Source: Stappia taiwanensis
GTDB taxonomy: Bacteria; Pseudomonadota; Alphaproteobacteria; Rhizobiales; Stappiaceae
Assembly (NCBI RefSeq): GCF_014635285.1
Contig: NZ_BMCR01000002.1
Location: 620,001-684,000, forward strand
Reading direction: 5' to 3'
Length of the DNA: 64,000 bases
Shown here: in pieces, positions 32,423-41,373 of the stretch
How positions within the stretch are numbered: position 1 is the stretch's first letter
Layout: every line of letters starts with the position of its first letter
Made by a program: the position numbers and the translations under genes
The notes under the pieces: generated by a model
Seen by the model: only the letters and a program-made list of their open reading frames with translations
Databases searched by the model: none
Told to the model about the DNA's origin: nothing

Positions 32423-34771
32423 TCACTCCGCGGCGCGGGTACGGGCGGCCAGGGCCTCCGGGTCGATCACCTGCCGCACGATCCCGCCCGCGACACTGGC
32501 TGGCGGAAGCGCCGGCAGCTCCACCGACAAGCGCCCCTCGACCTTCTGGTCGACCAGTTCGCGCGGAGCACTGCCATCCTTCATCACGTAGATGGCGGTG
32601 TAGTAGAACTCCACGGTCGGTTCGCTGCGCTCGCGCTGGATCCCGTAGTAGCGTTCCAGCTGATCGGTCGGCGTGCCCTGACCCGGCCCCAGCACATTGA
32701 ACAGGATCAGGTTTTCCTGCGAGCCTGCCGCCAATGCCCGCTCCTCGGAGGTCATTTCCTCGCGCGGCTTGGTCAGGAAGCGCGGCAGGGTATCGCCGAA
32801 CCGCTCGCGGGCCTCGTCCGACAGCTGGAACATGGTCAGGTTGACATTCGCCACCTTGTCCCAGTCGATCTGGCCGATATCGACCTTGACGCTGTAATTC
32901 TCGACGGTGTTGGAGATCGTCAGCGTCTTGTACTCGCTCGACTGCTTGTAATTGTCGAGCATGAAGCTCTTGCCGTCGGAATAGAAGATCGTTCCGCTGA
33001 TATTGAAATAGGCGGTGTTCATGTTGTCGACCGCCTGGAAGTTCCAGCGCGGCTCGGCGAAGCTCAAGAGCCCGCTAGGCTGCCAGTTCGACCAGGTATT
33101 CTGGAACAGCGCCTTGTCGCCATCATTGGCCGGATCGAAATACTGCGCCGTCACATCGACCAGCAGCAGATCCGCCGGCTTGCCCGGATAGTTGAACGCC
33201 CGCACGGTGAACTGGGTGAACAGTCCCTTGGGATCACTGACAAAGACAATATCCGCATTGCCGGAATTGGTGTTATCCGGAGAGCTGCTCAACGCGCCGG
33301 GCGGCTGCGAGACGATCACCGATCCGTCGTCCATCACATAGCGCAGCCGATAGGTATAGGCCTGGCCGATCGGCAGATCGTAGTAGCTGTCGAAGGTGAT
33401 CGCGTTGGCCTCGCCATTGGCGGTCATGGTCTTCGTTTGCACGATCGCCGGATTGCCAAGCGGCGGCGCGAAGAAGAAGTCGATATCGACGCTCTTGACC
33501 CCGGTCACGGCGGTGAAGGGAACATCCTGACCGATGAACGTCACCTGACGCACCCCAAAATTGTTCGGCGTGAGGTTGATCAGCGTATCGGTGGTGGTCA
33601 CCGGCTCGCTCTCGTAGGTCTTGCCGTCCTCGAACAGGATCACATAGGAATAGGTGAACTGAGGATTGTACGCACCGCCCGAGAAATCGCCCGGCGCCTC
33701 GTAGATCTGCGAGGACTGGTCCCCATCGGTGACGATCAGCGTGAAGGTATTGTCGGTCTTGCGCGTGGGGTAGTCGACGGTGACCGTTATCGACTGGGCA
33801 ACCGCGCCCCCGTCCGAGGTGCGCGACAATTGGCCGATCAGGTTGAAGACCACCGACAGCTTGCGGTTGTCCACCTCCACGAACAGCTTGCTCCACTCCT
33901 CGGCGCTGAACTTGCGCATGAAGGTGCTGACCGGTGTCGACCAGTCAATCACCGTGTCTTCCTCGTAGGTCTGTTCGAACGAGGTGGTGGCGGAGACCGG
34001 GTCCGGCCCGGTGGCCATGGCCGCCGCCGCCGCGATCGTGTTCGCCACCTGGTTTTCCAGCGTGGTCCAGCCCCAGTCGCGCACCCGCTGTTCCAGCTCC
34101 GGGCTGCTGCCCGCGCCCAGCGTCACCTTCACCTCGCCGGCGCCCGACTGCTGCATCACCTGCTTGACCTCCTGCAGCACCTTTTTCTGGTTGCCCCAGG
34201 TGTCCCGCACGGTCTTGTAGGTCTTCTGATACTCGATCGCCGCTTCCGCCACGTATTTGACGGTCGCCTTGGCGCCGAGCAGCATGGTCAGCACCTGCAT
34301 GTCGTATTCGACCCGGAACGGCGAGGCACCGCCGCCCTGCGAATAGGCATTCTTGAAGGTGTTCACCGCCGCCGCCGTTTTCAGCGGGACCTGGAAGGCC
34401 GCGACATTGGTGCCATAAAGCGTCGGCTCGACCGCCAGCACCTCCGCCTCGCCCTCGATGTCATAGTAGAAAAAGGCGGTGCCGCCGACCCAGGTGAAGC
34501 CACCCCAGCTGATGTCGTCGCCGAGCACCTCCTCCGCCGCGCGGCGCGCTTCCGTCGGCTGGATCAACTCCATCTCGAAGGTGCACAGGCCGGCGATCCC
34601 GCCGCCGTTCTTGGTATAGGAGGTCAGCGAAAAGGCCGGTGCCCCATTGACCCTCCGCAAGGTCGGAACCGGCACCATGTACCAGAGCTTCGGGTCGTCA
34701 TGATCCTGGTAGACATAGGCAACCTGGTCGGAGCCGTAGTCGATCTCTCGCACCGTGGTGATATCGAACAT
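32423..34771 (-). CDS. Large beta-rich protein of unknown function
   Basis: The 782-residue protein begins MFDITTVREIDYGSDQVAY without a signal peptide. The N-terminal 150 residues contain WYMVPVPTLRRVNGAPAFSL and an aromatic, beta-rich pattern; residues 160-220 are charged helix; the rest is beta-sandwich-like with many Thr, Asp and aromatic residues, for example SYVILFEDGKTYESEPV, TYRLRYVMDDGSVIV and EFYYTAIYVMKDGSAP, which read like three tandem Ig-like units. No catalytic motif is visible. GAGG precedes the ATG at 34771. It is the first gene of a four-gene unit with almost no spacing and sits behind an unusually AT-rich upstream region. I do not recognise the family. Confidence 0.7.
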   Translation of the reverse strand: MFDITTVREIDYGSDQVAYVYQDHDDPKLWYMVPVPTLRRVNGAPAFSLTSYTKNGGGIAGLCTFEMELIQPTEARRAAEEVLGDDISWGGFTWVGGTAFFYYDIEGEAEVLAVEPTLYGTNVAAFQVPLKTAAAVNTFKNAYSQGGGASPFRVEYDMQVLTMLLGAKATVKYVAEAAIEYQKTYKTVRDTWGNQKKVLQEVKQVMQQSGAGEVKVTLGAGSSPELEQRVRDWGWTTLENQVANTIAAAAAMATGPDPVSATTSFEQTYEEDTVIDWSTPVSTFMRKFSAEEWSKLFVEVDNRKLSVVFNLIGQLSRTSDGGAVAQSITVTVDYPTRKTDNTFTLIVTDGDQSSQIYEAPGDFSGGAYNPQFTYSYVILFEDGKTYESEPVTTTDTLINLTPNNFGVRQVTFIGQDVPFTAVTGVKSVDIDFFFAPPLGNPAIVQTKTMTANGEANAITFDSYYDLPIGQAYTYRLRYVMDDGSVIVSQPPGALSSSPDNTNSGNADIVFVSDPKGLFTQFTVRAFNYPGKPADLLLVDVTAQYFDPANDGDKALFQNTWSNWQPSGLLSFAEPRWNFQAVDNMNTAYFNISGTIFYSDGKSFMLDNYKQSSEYKTLTISNTVENYSVKVDIGQIDWDKVANVNLTMFQLSDEARERFGDTLPRFLTKPREEMTSEERALAAGSQENLILFNVLGPGQGTPTDQLERYYGIQRERSEPTVEFYYTAIYVMKDGSAPRELVDQKVEGRLSVELPALPPASVAGGIVRQVIDPEALAARTRAAE

Positions 34772-35189
34772 CTGATCCTCGCATCGCGAATAGCTAGAAA
34801 AAAATCTCCAATGCTACGAATACGAGAAGACTGACACCACGTTATAACCATATCAATTGGCACATTTCCGCAGGGGTAATGATTGTTTTAACTATGACAA
34901 ATACATCAATTCAATTTCATTGATTTGATATTCAATATCAAACTATAAGTAATAATATATTTTTTATATTTAAAATCTTAAATGCACCCCCACCTGAATG
35001 GCAAAGAAGACTCCTCTTCCGCAGGGGAGTCACGCATGCGCGCCCTTGCGATTCGGAAGACGAAAATCAGGCGTTTTCAGTGGATTGCAAGCCGCCGGGC
35101 GGGGAAGGCACCTCCCGGACCCTCCGCTTGCGCGGCATCCGGGAGACCTCACGAAAGCGGCTTTGTCGCCGCGTTCGAAACGTCGCGTT
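34772..35189. promoter_or_regulatory. AT-rich upstream region of the unknown four-gene unit
   Basis: About 420 bp without a gene. The part at 34850-34985 is far more AT-rich than anything else in the window, with runs of T and A up to six long. It contains a perfect 19-bp palindrome, TTTGATATT-C-AATATCAAA, at 34924-34942, about 155 bp before the 782-residue gene. This may be the promoter and operator of the unit, or a binding site for an H-NS-like silencer. The remaining 200 bp next to the metal permease stop shows nothing further. Confidence 0.5.
34924..34942. promoter_or_regulatory. 19-bp palindrome in AT-rich leader
   Basis: Nine-base arms TTTGATATT and AATATCAAA flank a single C. The sequence is a good candidate operator for a dimeric regulator of the four-gene unit. 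No regulator gene is adjacent. Confidence 0.5.
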
Positions 35190-36122
35190 CTACCCCGCGT
35201 CTTTCGGCGCGCCCAGCCGGGTGCGGTGCGGCGCCGCCACGCAGGCAACCGCCAGGATCACCCCGGACACGGCGGCAATCATGCCGGCCGCACTGACCGC
35301 GTGATCGGCACCGAACCAAAGCGGCCCGTAGCCGGCCAGCACGTAGCCGAGCACCGCCGACAAGCTGGCGAACACCACGCTCCACAGGATCTGGACTTCC
35401 AGCCGGTTGGTCATCAACCGGGCGGCCGCCGGCGGACAGATGAACATGGCGATGACGATGATCGAGCCGACCGCGTCGAAGGCGGCCACCGCCGCCACCG
35501 CAGCGGCGACGACAAGGGCAAAGCCCATCAGCCCGGTCGGCACGCCAACCGTCCCGGCAAAGCCCTCATCGAAGGTCGACAGCTTGAGCGGACGCCAGAA
35601 CACCAGCATCAACAGCACCATCAGCAGCGCGACCGCCGCAATGCGCGGCAACTCCGGCGGCAGACCGGCGAGCGCCGCCGGATCGAAGAGAGACTCCCAC
35701 CCGCGCGCCTTGAACCAGATCAGGCTTTCCAGATTTCCCATCAAGGCGTGTTCGACATCCAGATGCACGGTGCTGGTGTCGCTCTGTTCCAGCAGCAGCA
35801 CGCCGGCGGCGAACATGGAGGTGAAGGCCACCCCCATCGCCGCCCCTGGTTCGATCCGCCCGAGCCGTTTGATCGCCTCGATCAGAAGCACCGCCACCAC
35901 CGCCGCCCCGGCGGCTCCCAGCAACATCGACATGCTGGCGGTGGCGCCGGTAATGAGAAAGGCAACGACGATGCCCGGCAGCACCACATGGCTGATCGCA
36001 TCGCCAATCAATGCCTGCCGACGCAGGATCAGAAAGTTGCCCGGCAAGGCGCAGGCGATCGCCGACAGCACACCGATCAGGATCGGCGTCAGCGACAATT
36101 GAACGAAAGCACTTCCCATCAT
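35190..36122 (-). CDS. Metal ABC transporter permease (ZnuB/MntD/SitD-like)
   Basis: The 310-residue inner-membrane protein has eight or nine helices and the ABC-3 family loop QALIGDAISHVVLPGIVVAF near residues 35-54, which contacts the ATPase. It lies last in the operon of substrate-binding protein, ATPase and two permeases. It follows the fused permease by eight bases on the minus strand. Substrate is Mn, Zn or Fe; the binding-protein residues favour Mn/Fe. Two adjacent Mets at 36122 make the start clear within one codon. The C-terminal tail is short, without a DtxR-like domain. Confidence 0.9.
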   Translation of the reverse strand: MMGSAFVQLSLTPILIGVLSAIACALPGNFLILRRQALIGDAISHVVLPGIVVAFLITGATASMSMLLGAAGAAVVAVLLIEAIKRLGRIEPGAAMGVAFTSMFAAGVLLLEQSDTSTVHLDVEHALMGNLESLIWFKARGWESLFDPAALAGLPPELPRIAAVALLMVLLMLVFWRPLKLSTFDEGFAGTVGVPTGLMGFALVVAAAVAAVAAFDAVGSIIVIAMFICPPAAARLMTNRLEVQILWSVVFASLSAVLGYVLAGYGPLWFGADHAVSAAGMIAAVSGVILAVACVAAPHRTRLGAPKDAG

Positions 36123-36130
36123 AAGCCCCT

Positions 36131-37357
36131 TCAGGCCGCGCCGCCGGCGACCACCGGCCTGCCAATACGGCGGTCGATCTCGGCGATCTCGTCGCGCGTC
36201 AACACGGTTTCGATTGGCGTCAACCCGTCGTAGCGGCCGTGGATCGCCTCATCCTGATGAATTTTCCGGGCGATCTCCCAGCGCCGCTCATCGCGCAGCG
36301 CCTTGGCCGCCCGCGCGCGGCCTGCCTCGGTCGGCACCAGATCGCCGCGGATCATGCCATCGCGCCTGAGCACCCGGATCGTCAGCGGATCGAGCACCGC
36401 CTCGCCATGGGCCAGCGCCAAGAGCCCCTGCCGCCGATGCACCCGCAACTGGAACCGGCGGTGGCGCAGCAGCGCCGCCAGCACTCCCCGCTTGGGCGCC
36501 AGAAACAGCGACAACAGAAACAGACCAAACGCGACCAACACGATGATCGGCCCGGTGGGAATGCCCGGCGCCGATGCGGACAGCGCCGCGCCGAGATAGC
36601 CGGATACCCCGCCCAGCGCCCCGGCAACCAGCACCACATGCTCGGTCCGGTCGGTCCAGAACCGCGCCGTCACGGCAGGGATGATCAACATGGCGACGAT
36701 CAGGATCAGGCCGACGATCTTCAGACCGATCACCGTGACGCCAAGCACCAGCCCCATCATCGCCAGATCGATGAGCCGCACCTCCAGCCCGCGCGCCGCC
36801 GCATATTCGGGATCGAAGGCAACAAGCGTCATCGGCCGGCGCAGCAGCAGCACCGCCAGCAGCGCCAGCCCGCCGCCGACGGCGATCACCACCGCGTCCT
36901 GGTAGAGCATACCGGCGGTGGAGCCGAGCAGGAAACTCTCCAGCCCCGCCTGCTTGCCCCGGGACATGGTCTGGATCACCGTCAGAAGAACGATGCCGAT
37001 GCCGAAGAACACCGACAACACCGCGCCGATGGCCGCATCCTCGGCCAGCCGGGTGCGCCGGGCGACCCATTCCACCAGCAACAGGCCGATGGTCGCGGAA
37101 ATCGCCGAGCCGAGCAAGAGACCCGGCAGGCTGCGGCCGTCGCCGCCGAGCAACACCATGACGATGAAGGCGATACCGACGCCGGGAAGCGTCGCATGAG
37201 CCACCGCGTCGCTGACCAGCGCCCGCTTGCGCAGGAACAGGAAGGTGCCGCCGGCGCCAGCGGCAATGCCCAGCAACCCGGCACCGAGCGCGACCAGCGC
37301 CGCATTGTAGCCGGCCTGCAGCATGAGCGCCGTGAGAAACGTGTCCACCATGGTCAT
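36131..37357 (-). CDS. Metal ABC permease with a C-terminal DtxR-like domain
   Basis: This 408-residue protein is a fusion. Residues 1-287 form an ABC-3 permease ([20 protein letters not shown] at about 45-64, several helices). Residues 295-408 are soluble and winged-helix-like, with [55 protein letters not shown] and [16 protein letters not shown], which resembles the DNA-binding and dimerisation parts of DtxR-family repressors. Chlamydial YtgCR has the same layout. The start at 37357 overlaps the ATPase stop by four bases (ATGA). It should transport metal and might sense or report it; DNA binding is unproven. Confidence 0.85.
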   Translation of the reverse strand: MTMVDTFLTALMLQAGYNAALVALGAGLLGIAAGAGGTFLFLRKRALVSDAVAHATLPGVGIAFIVMVLLGGDGRSLPGLLLGSAISATIGLLLVEWVARRTRLAEDAAIGAVLSVFFGIGIVLLTVIQTMSRGKQAGLESFLLGSTAGMLYQDAVVIAVGGGLALLAVLLLRRPMTLVAFDPEYAAARGLEVRLIDLAMMGLVLGVTVIGLKIVGLILIVAMLIIPAVTARFWTDRTEHVVLVAGALGGVSGYLGAALSASAPGIPTGPIIVLVAFGLFLLSLFLAPKRGVLAALLRHRRFQLRVHRRQGLLALAHGEAVLDPLTIRVLRRDGMIRGDLVPTEAGRARAAKALRDERRWEIARKIHQDEAIHGRYDGLTPIETVLTRDEIAEIDRRIGRPVVAGGAA

Positions 37358-38184
37358 GCCGGCAGTTTGAGCTGGTCGATATGCGCGGAGGCCAGCCGGC
37401 CGCCATAGGTGGCTTGCAGATTGTCGGCGGTGAAGGTGGTCGCCGCCGGCCCCTCGGCGATCTTGCGCACATTCACAAGCAACACGTGGTCGAAATAGTC
37501 GATCACCGTCGCCAGATCGTGATGAACGCACAGGACCGTCTTTTGCGCCTCCTTCAATGACTTCAGGACGGCGATGATCGCCTTTTCCGTGGCCGCGTCG
37601 ACGCCGGCGAAAGGCTCGTCCAGCAGGTAGAGATCGGCTCCTTGCGCCAGCGCCCGGGCCAGGAACACCCGCTGTTGCTGACCGCCGGAGAGCTGGCCGA
37701 TCTGCCGCTCGGCGAAATCGGCCATGCCGACCCGATCCAGACAGGCAAGCGCGGCCTCCCGGTGCCGCCGGCGCACCAGGCGCAGCAGCCCCAGCTCCCG
37801 ATAGAGCCCCATCAGCACCACGTCGATCACCCGGGTCGGAAAGTCCCAGTCGACCGAGGCCCGCTGCGGCACATAGGCAATGCGGTGCCGGGCCTGGCGA
37901 AACGGCTCACCGAACACGGTCACCTTGCCCGAAAGGCGCGGGACGATGCCGAGCGCCGCTTTCAAAAGGGTCGACTTGCCCGCCCCGTTCGGCCCGATGA
38001 TCGCTGCCATGCTGCGCGCCGGGATCCGGGCATCGACGGAAAAGACCGCCGGCTTCTCGCCGTAGGAGACGGTCATTTCGGCAAGCTGCAGCGCCGCTGC
38101 ACCACCCGCCTCGGCGGCGGGCGCCTTACCGCCATCCGCCGCCAGTTCCAGCACCGTATGCCCCATTGCCTGTTGGTCCTTCAT
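37354..38184 (-). CDS. Metal ABC transporter ATP-binding protein
   Basis: The 276-residue ATPase has Walker [10 protein letters not shown] near residue 64, the signature [15 protein letters not shown], Walker [13 protein letters not shown] and the switch histidine in CVHHDL. Homologues are ZnuC, MntB and SitB. An extra N-terminal 30 residues rich in Ala precede the domain. It starts six bases after the binding-protein stop (38191) and overlaps the first permease by four bases, so it is part of a single coupled operon. Confidence 0.93.
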   Translation of the reverse strand: MKDQQAMGHTVLELAADGGKAPAAEAGGAAALQLAEMTVSYGEKPAVFSVDARIPARSMAAIIGPNGAGKSTLLKAALGIVPRLSGKVTVFGEPFRQARHRIAYVPQRASVDWDFPTRVIDVVLMGLYRELGLLRLVRRRHREAALACLDRVGMADFAERQIGQLSGGQQQRVFLARALAQGADLYLLDEPFAGVDAATEKAIIAVLKSLKEAQKTVLCVHHDLATVIDYFDHVLLVNVRKIAEGPAATTFTADNLQATYGGRLASAHIDQLKLPA

Positions 38185-38190
38185 AAGAGA

Positions 38191-39168
38191 TCAGCTTCCC
38201 GCCAACTTGCCGCGCATTCCGCCCTTCGGAACCGTGCCACCCAGCGCGCCGGAAATCACTGTGACATTGTGGTCGATCATGCCGAGATAGGTGCCCTCAT
38301 AGGTACCCTCCTCGCCCATGGCGTCGGAAAACAGCTCGCCGCCGATCACCACCTTGTGCCCCTTGGCCGCCGCCCCTTCGATCAGGGCGCGGATGTTGCG
38401 GTCGGAAACGGAGGATTCCACGAACACCGCACCGACCTTGCGCTCCACCAGCAAGTCGACCAACTCGGCCACCCGATTGAGCCCGGCCTCGCTTTCCGTG
38501 GAAATGCCCTGAATGCCAAGCACCTCGAACCCATGGGCCAGGCCGAAGTAGTTGAATGCATCATGCGCTGTCAAAAGCACCCGCGCATCTTTCGGAACCG
38601 AGGCGGTCGCGGTGCGGGCATACTCCGCCAGCGCCTTCACCTCTGCCAGATGCCGCTCTGCATTGGCGGTGAACACCGGCTCCGCCTCCGGGCGCGCGGC
38701 GATCAGCGCATCGCGCACGGCCTCCACCACATGGGCCCAGCGCTCAGGGTCCATCCACACATGCGGATCGTACTTGTCGGCATAGTCATCATGGGCGATC
38801 AGCAGGTCCTTCGGCATCGCCTCGGCCACCGCCACCACCGGCTTCTGCTCGCCCAGTTCGTGCATGAAGGACTGCATCTGCGCCTCAAGGAAAAGGCCGT
38901 GCCACAGCACCAGGTCGGCATCGATCATCGCCACGATGTCGGTGCGGGTCTGGCGGTAGGCATGCGGGTCCACGCCCGGCCCCATCAGCGCCTGGACCGT
39001 GACCTGATCGCCGCCCACCTGACGCGCCGCATCGGCGATCATTCCGGTGGTCGCAACCACGCTCAAGGGAGCTTCAGACTGCGCCTTGGCCGGCGCCCCG
39101 CCCCCAGCGACAACCATCATTGCCGCGCCGGCAATCAGTGACAGCACCCCACGTTTCGTTATCCGCAT
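38191..39168 (-). CDS. Periplasmic metal-binding protein (TroA/MntA/SitA-like)
   Basis: The 325-residue lipoprotein-like or secreted protein has an N-terminal signal peptide (about residues 1-29, ending AKAQ) and the cluster A-I metal ligands in order: GVDPHAY, DPHVWMD, STESEAG and LGMIDHN. His-His-Glu-Asp is the Mn/Fe-type ligand set, whereas ZnuA normally has a third His, so manganese or iron is favoured. It opens the operon, 22 bases or so after the promoter elements at 39245-39259 and 39226-39243, and delivers metal to the two permeases. Confidence 0.92.
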   Translation of the reverse strand: MRITKRGVLSLIAGAAMMVVAGGGAPAKAQSEAPLSVVATTGMIADAARQVGGDQVTVQALMGPGVDPHAYRQTRTDIVAMIDADLVLWHGLFLEAQMQSFMHELGEQKPVVAVAEAMPKDLLIAHDDYADKYDPHVWMDPERWAHVVEAVRDALIAARPEAEPVFTANAERHLAEVKALAEYARTATASVPKDARVLLTAHDAFNYFGLAHGFEVLGIQGISTESEAGLNRVAELVDLLVERKVGAVFVESSVSDRNIRALIEGAAAKGHKVVIGGELFSDAMGEEGTYEGTYLGMIDHNVTVISGALGGTVPKGGMRGKLAGS

Positions 39169-39225
39169 GACCTATCCGTATCCCCGGTTTGCATTCAACC
39201 TGTTCAGAATGATTATGAGAACGAG

Positions 39226-39259
39226 TTGCATCTGTCAATGCAATTGCGAATTATTCGCA
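39226..39259. promoter_or_regulatory. Mur/MntR-like palindromes before the metal importer
   Basis: Two close elements lie 58-91 bp before the binding-protein gene: TTGCAT-N6-ATGCAA (39226-39243) and the 15-bp palindrome TGCGAAT-T-ATTCGCA (39245-39259). The latter resembles rhizobial Mur boxes of the TGCAA-type. An AATGATTATGAGAA stretch at 39208-39221 also resembles a Fur half-site. They suggest metal repression by a Fur-family protein; which one binds is unknown. Confidence 0.5.
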
Positions 39260-39425
39260 TTTAAGAGTGCGACAACCCGCAGGTACACGCCCCATCGCGC
39301 CTCCGCGTGCCGCCCCGGCCCGGCCCGGACAAGATGTCCGGACGAGTTGTCGCGCGGCCTCGGTGCCGCAGCGTCCATCGCCCCCCCTTTGCTCCGCCTC
39401 CGGACATCGACTCCTGTCATTTTAT

Positions 39426-39459
39426 GTTCATATGAACGTTGCATGCCGTTCATATGAAC
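39426..39459 (+). promoter_or_regulatory. Twin GTTCATATGAAC operators
   Basis: Two identical 12-bp palindromes, GTTCATATGAAC, occur at 39426-39437 and 39448-39459, with starts 22 bp apart (about two helical turns). They lie 50-83 bp before the DeoR-family gene. Their half-site TGTTC/GAACA resembles DeoR/GlpR operators, so they are probably the sites of the regulator they precede. Confidence 0.75.
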
Positions 39460-39508
39460 GATTTAATCCAGCATCCGAAACGCGCCGTTGGCGCCGGAAG
39501 CAGGTCAC

Positions 39509-40300
39509 ATGAACGCACATTTCGCCATCACCGCCCGGCAGCGGGAAATCGCCGATCTGGTGCAGTCGCACGGCTTCGCCTCGGTGGAGGCGCTGTCCGC
39601 CCGCTTCGATGTCACCACCCAGACCATCCGCCGCGATCTTGGCCGGCTCTGCTCCCTCGGCGTTCTGCGCCGCACCCATGGCGGCGTCGAGCCGCCGGCC
39701 GAAACCGGCAACCTTCACTACAGCCGCCGCCGCATCCTCAACCTTCCGGCCAAGGACGCCATCGCCGCCGAGGTGGCCCGGCATGTGCCCAATGGCGCCT
39801 CGCTGGCGTTTTCCATCGGCACCACGCCGGAGATCGTCATGCAGGCGCTCAGCCATCATCACGGCCTGCGCGTCCTGACCAACAATCTGCACGTGGCCTT
39901 CACCGCCTCGCAGAACGATGACTTCGAGGTCTCGATTGCCGGCGGCCGGCTGCGCCATGGCGACCGGGACATTCTTGGCCCCGACACCCAGGCGTTCTTT
40001 TCCGCCTACAAGGTGGATATCGGCGTGTTCGGCGTCGCCGGGGTCGATGAGGATGGCACCCTGCTCGACTTCCACGAGGAGGAGGTCGCCGCGCGGCAGG
40101 CGATCCTCGCCAATTGCCGCAATGCCTTTCTCGTGCTCGATGCCAGCAAGTTCGGCCGGCGGGCGCATGTGCGCGGCGGCCATATCGCCGACGTCGACCA
40201 CATCTTCTGCGACCAGCCCCTTCCCGGCCCGCTTGCCGAGCGCGTTGCCGCCGCCGGTGGCCGTTTCATTCTCTGTTCCGGCGAGGAAAATCCGTCATGA
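39509..40300 (+). CDS. DeoR/GlpR-family transcriptional regulator
   Basis: The 263-residue protein has the DeoR helix-turn-helix near residues 18-45 (LSARFDVTTQTIRRDLGRL, with the hinge RTHGGVEPP) and a C-terminal sugar-phosphate-binding DeoR sensor domain (VDIGVFGVAGVDEDGTLLDF, then FLVLDASKFGRRA). It should repress the transporter operon in response to a phosphorylated sugar or glycerol phosphate. The ATG at 39509 is used, preceded by GGAAGCAGG. Its stop overlaps the ATPase start by four bases (ATGA). Twin GTTCATATGAAC palindromes upstream are the likely operators. Confidence 0.9.
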   Translation: MNAHFAITARQREIADLVQSHGFASVEALSARFDVTTQTIRRDLGRLCSLGVLRRTHGGVEPPAETGNLHYSRRRILNLPAKDAIAAEVARHVPNGASLAFSIGTTPEIVMQALSHHHGLRVLTNNLHVAFTASQNDDFEVSIAGGRLRHGDRDILGPDTQAFFSAYKVDIGVFGVAGVDEDGTLLDFHEEEVAARQAILANCRNAFLVLDASKFGRRAHVRGGHIADVDHIFCDQPLPGPLAERVAAAGGRFILCSGEENPS

Positions 40301-41373
40301 GTACCTCCGCCCCCCTGCACATCAGCGGCAAGGCCATCGAGCTGCGCGGCATCTCCCGCGTGTGGGACGGCAAACCCGCCGTCGATGAACTGTCGATCAG
40401 CGTTCCGGCCGGCTCCTTCACCGTGCTGCTCGGCCCCTCCGGCTGCGGCAAGTCCACCACCTTGCGCATGATCGCCGGGCTGGAAGAGGCCGATGGCGGC
40501 CGCATCGAGATCGGCGGCCGCGACGTCACCCGCCTGCCCAGTGCCGAGCGCGATCTGGCGATGGTGTTCCAGTCCTATGCGCTGTTTCCCCATCTCACCG
40601 TGGCGGAAAACATCATCTTCGGCCTCAAGGTGCGCCGCACCCCGCAGGCCGAGCGCCAGGACCGGCTGGAGAAGGTCGCCGAGCTGCTTGGCCTCAGCGC
40701 CCTGCTCCATCGCAAGCCCGCGCAGCTCTCCGGCGGCCAGCAGCAGCGCGTGGCCCTTGGCCGGGCGATCATCGCCGAGCGGCCCGTCTGCCTGATGGAC
40801 GAGCCGCTGTCCAATCTCGACGCCAAGCTGCGCCACGAGATGCGGCTCGAAATCCGCGCCCTGCAGCGCCAGCTCGGTTTCACCATGATCTACGTGACCC
40901 ACGATCAGGTGGAGGCGATCACCATGGCCGATCAGGTAGTGCTCTTGAACGGCGGCAAGGTGGAGCAGGCCGCCCCGCCGCGCGAGCTCTACACCCGCCC
41001 GGCCACCCCCTTCGTCGCCCGCTTCATCGGCGGCCCGCCGATGAATGTCATCGCCGGCGCGGCGCTGCCAGCCGTCGAAGCCGCCAGCCCCGGTTGCCTG
41101 CTCGGCCTGCGCCCGGAAGCGCTCGTGCCGGATGCGGACGGACCGCTGGCGACCACCGTCACCGGCGTGGAGTACCTCGGCGCGGACCTTCTGATCGACT
41201 GCACCCTGAACGGCGCGCCGCTGGTGGTGCGCGTTCACGGCCAGCGCGAGATCGAGGTCGGCCAGCCCCTTCGGCTCGCCTTCGCCATCGACGACCTGCA
41301 CGTGTTCGAAGGCGAGACCGGCCCGCGCCGGGACGATCTGAAAGAGACACTCGGACCGCTGATGCGGTCCTGA
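40297..41373 (+). CDS. ABC transporter ATP-binding protein (UgpC/MalK-like)
   Basis: The 358-residue ATPase has Walker A GPSGCGKST at residues 46-54, the signature [15 protein letters not shown], Walker B CLMDEPLSNLD and a C-terminal OB-fold (TOBE) domain, all typical of carbohydrate-type CUT1 transporters. It is encoded before the binding protein, an unusual but seen order, and is coupled to the DeoR gene. The following genes encode matching UgpB, UgpA and UgpE-like subunits, so the substrate is probably glycerol-3-phosphate, a glycerophosphodiester or a sugar phosphate. Confidence 0.92.
   Translation: MSTSAPLHISGKAIELRGISRVWDGKPAVDELSISVPAGSFTVLLGPSGCGKSTTLRMIAGLEEADGGRIEIGGRDVTRLPSAERDLAMVFQSYALFPHLTVAENIIFGLKVRRTPQAERQDRLEKVAELLGLSALLHRKPAQLSGGQQQRVALGRAIIAERPVCLMDEPLSNLDAKLRHEMRLEIRALQRQLGFTMIYVTHDQVEAITMADQVVLLNGGKVEQAAPPRELYTRPATPFVARFIGGPPMNVIAGAALPAVEAASPGCLLGLRPEALVPDADGPLATTVTGVEYLGADLLIDCTLNGAPLVVRVHGQREIEVGQPLRLAFAIDDLHVFEGETGPRRDDLKETLGPLMRS

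Larger units (their letters stand above)
39169..39508. other. Divergent intergenic region between metal importer and DeoR regulator
   Basis: About 340 bp with no supported gene. It contains the metal-responsive palindromes (39226-39259) and the two DeoR-type operators (39426-39437 and 39448-39459). GC-rich sequence between 39280 and 39415 shows no clear motif. Confidence 0.6.
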
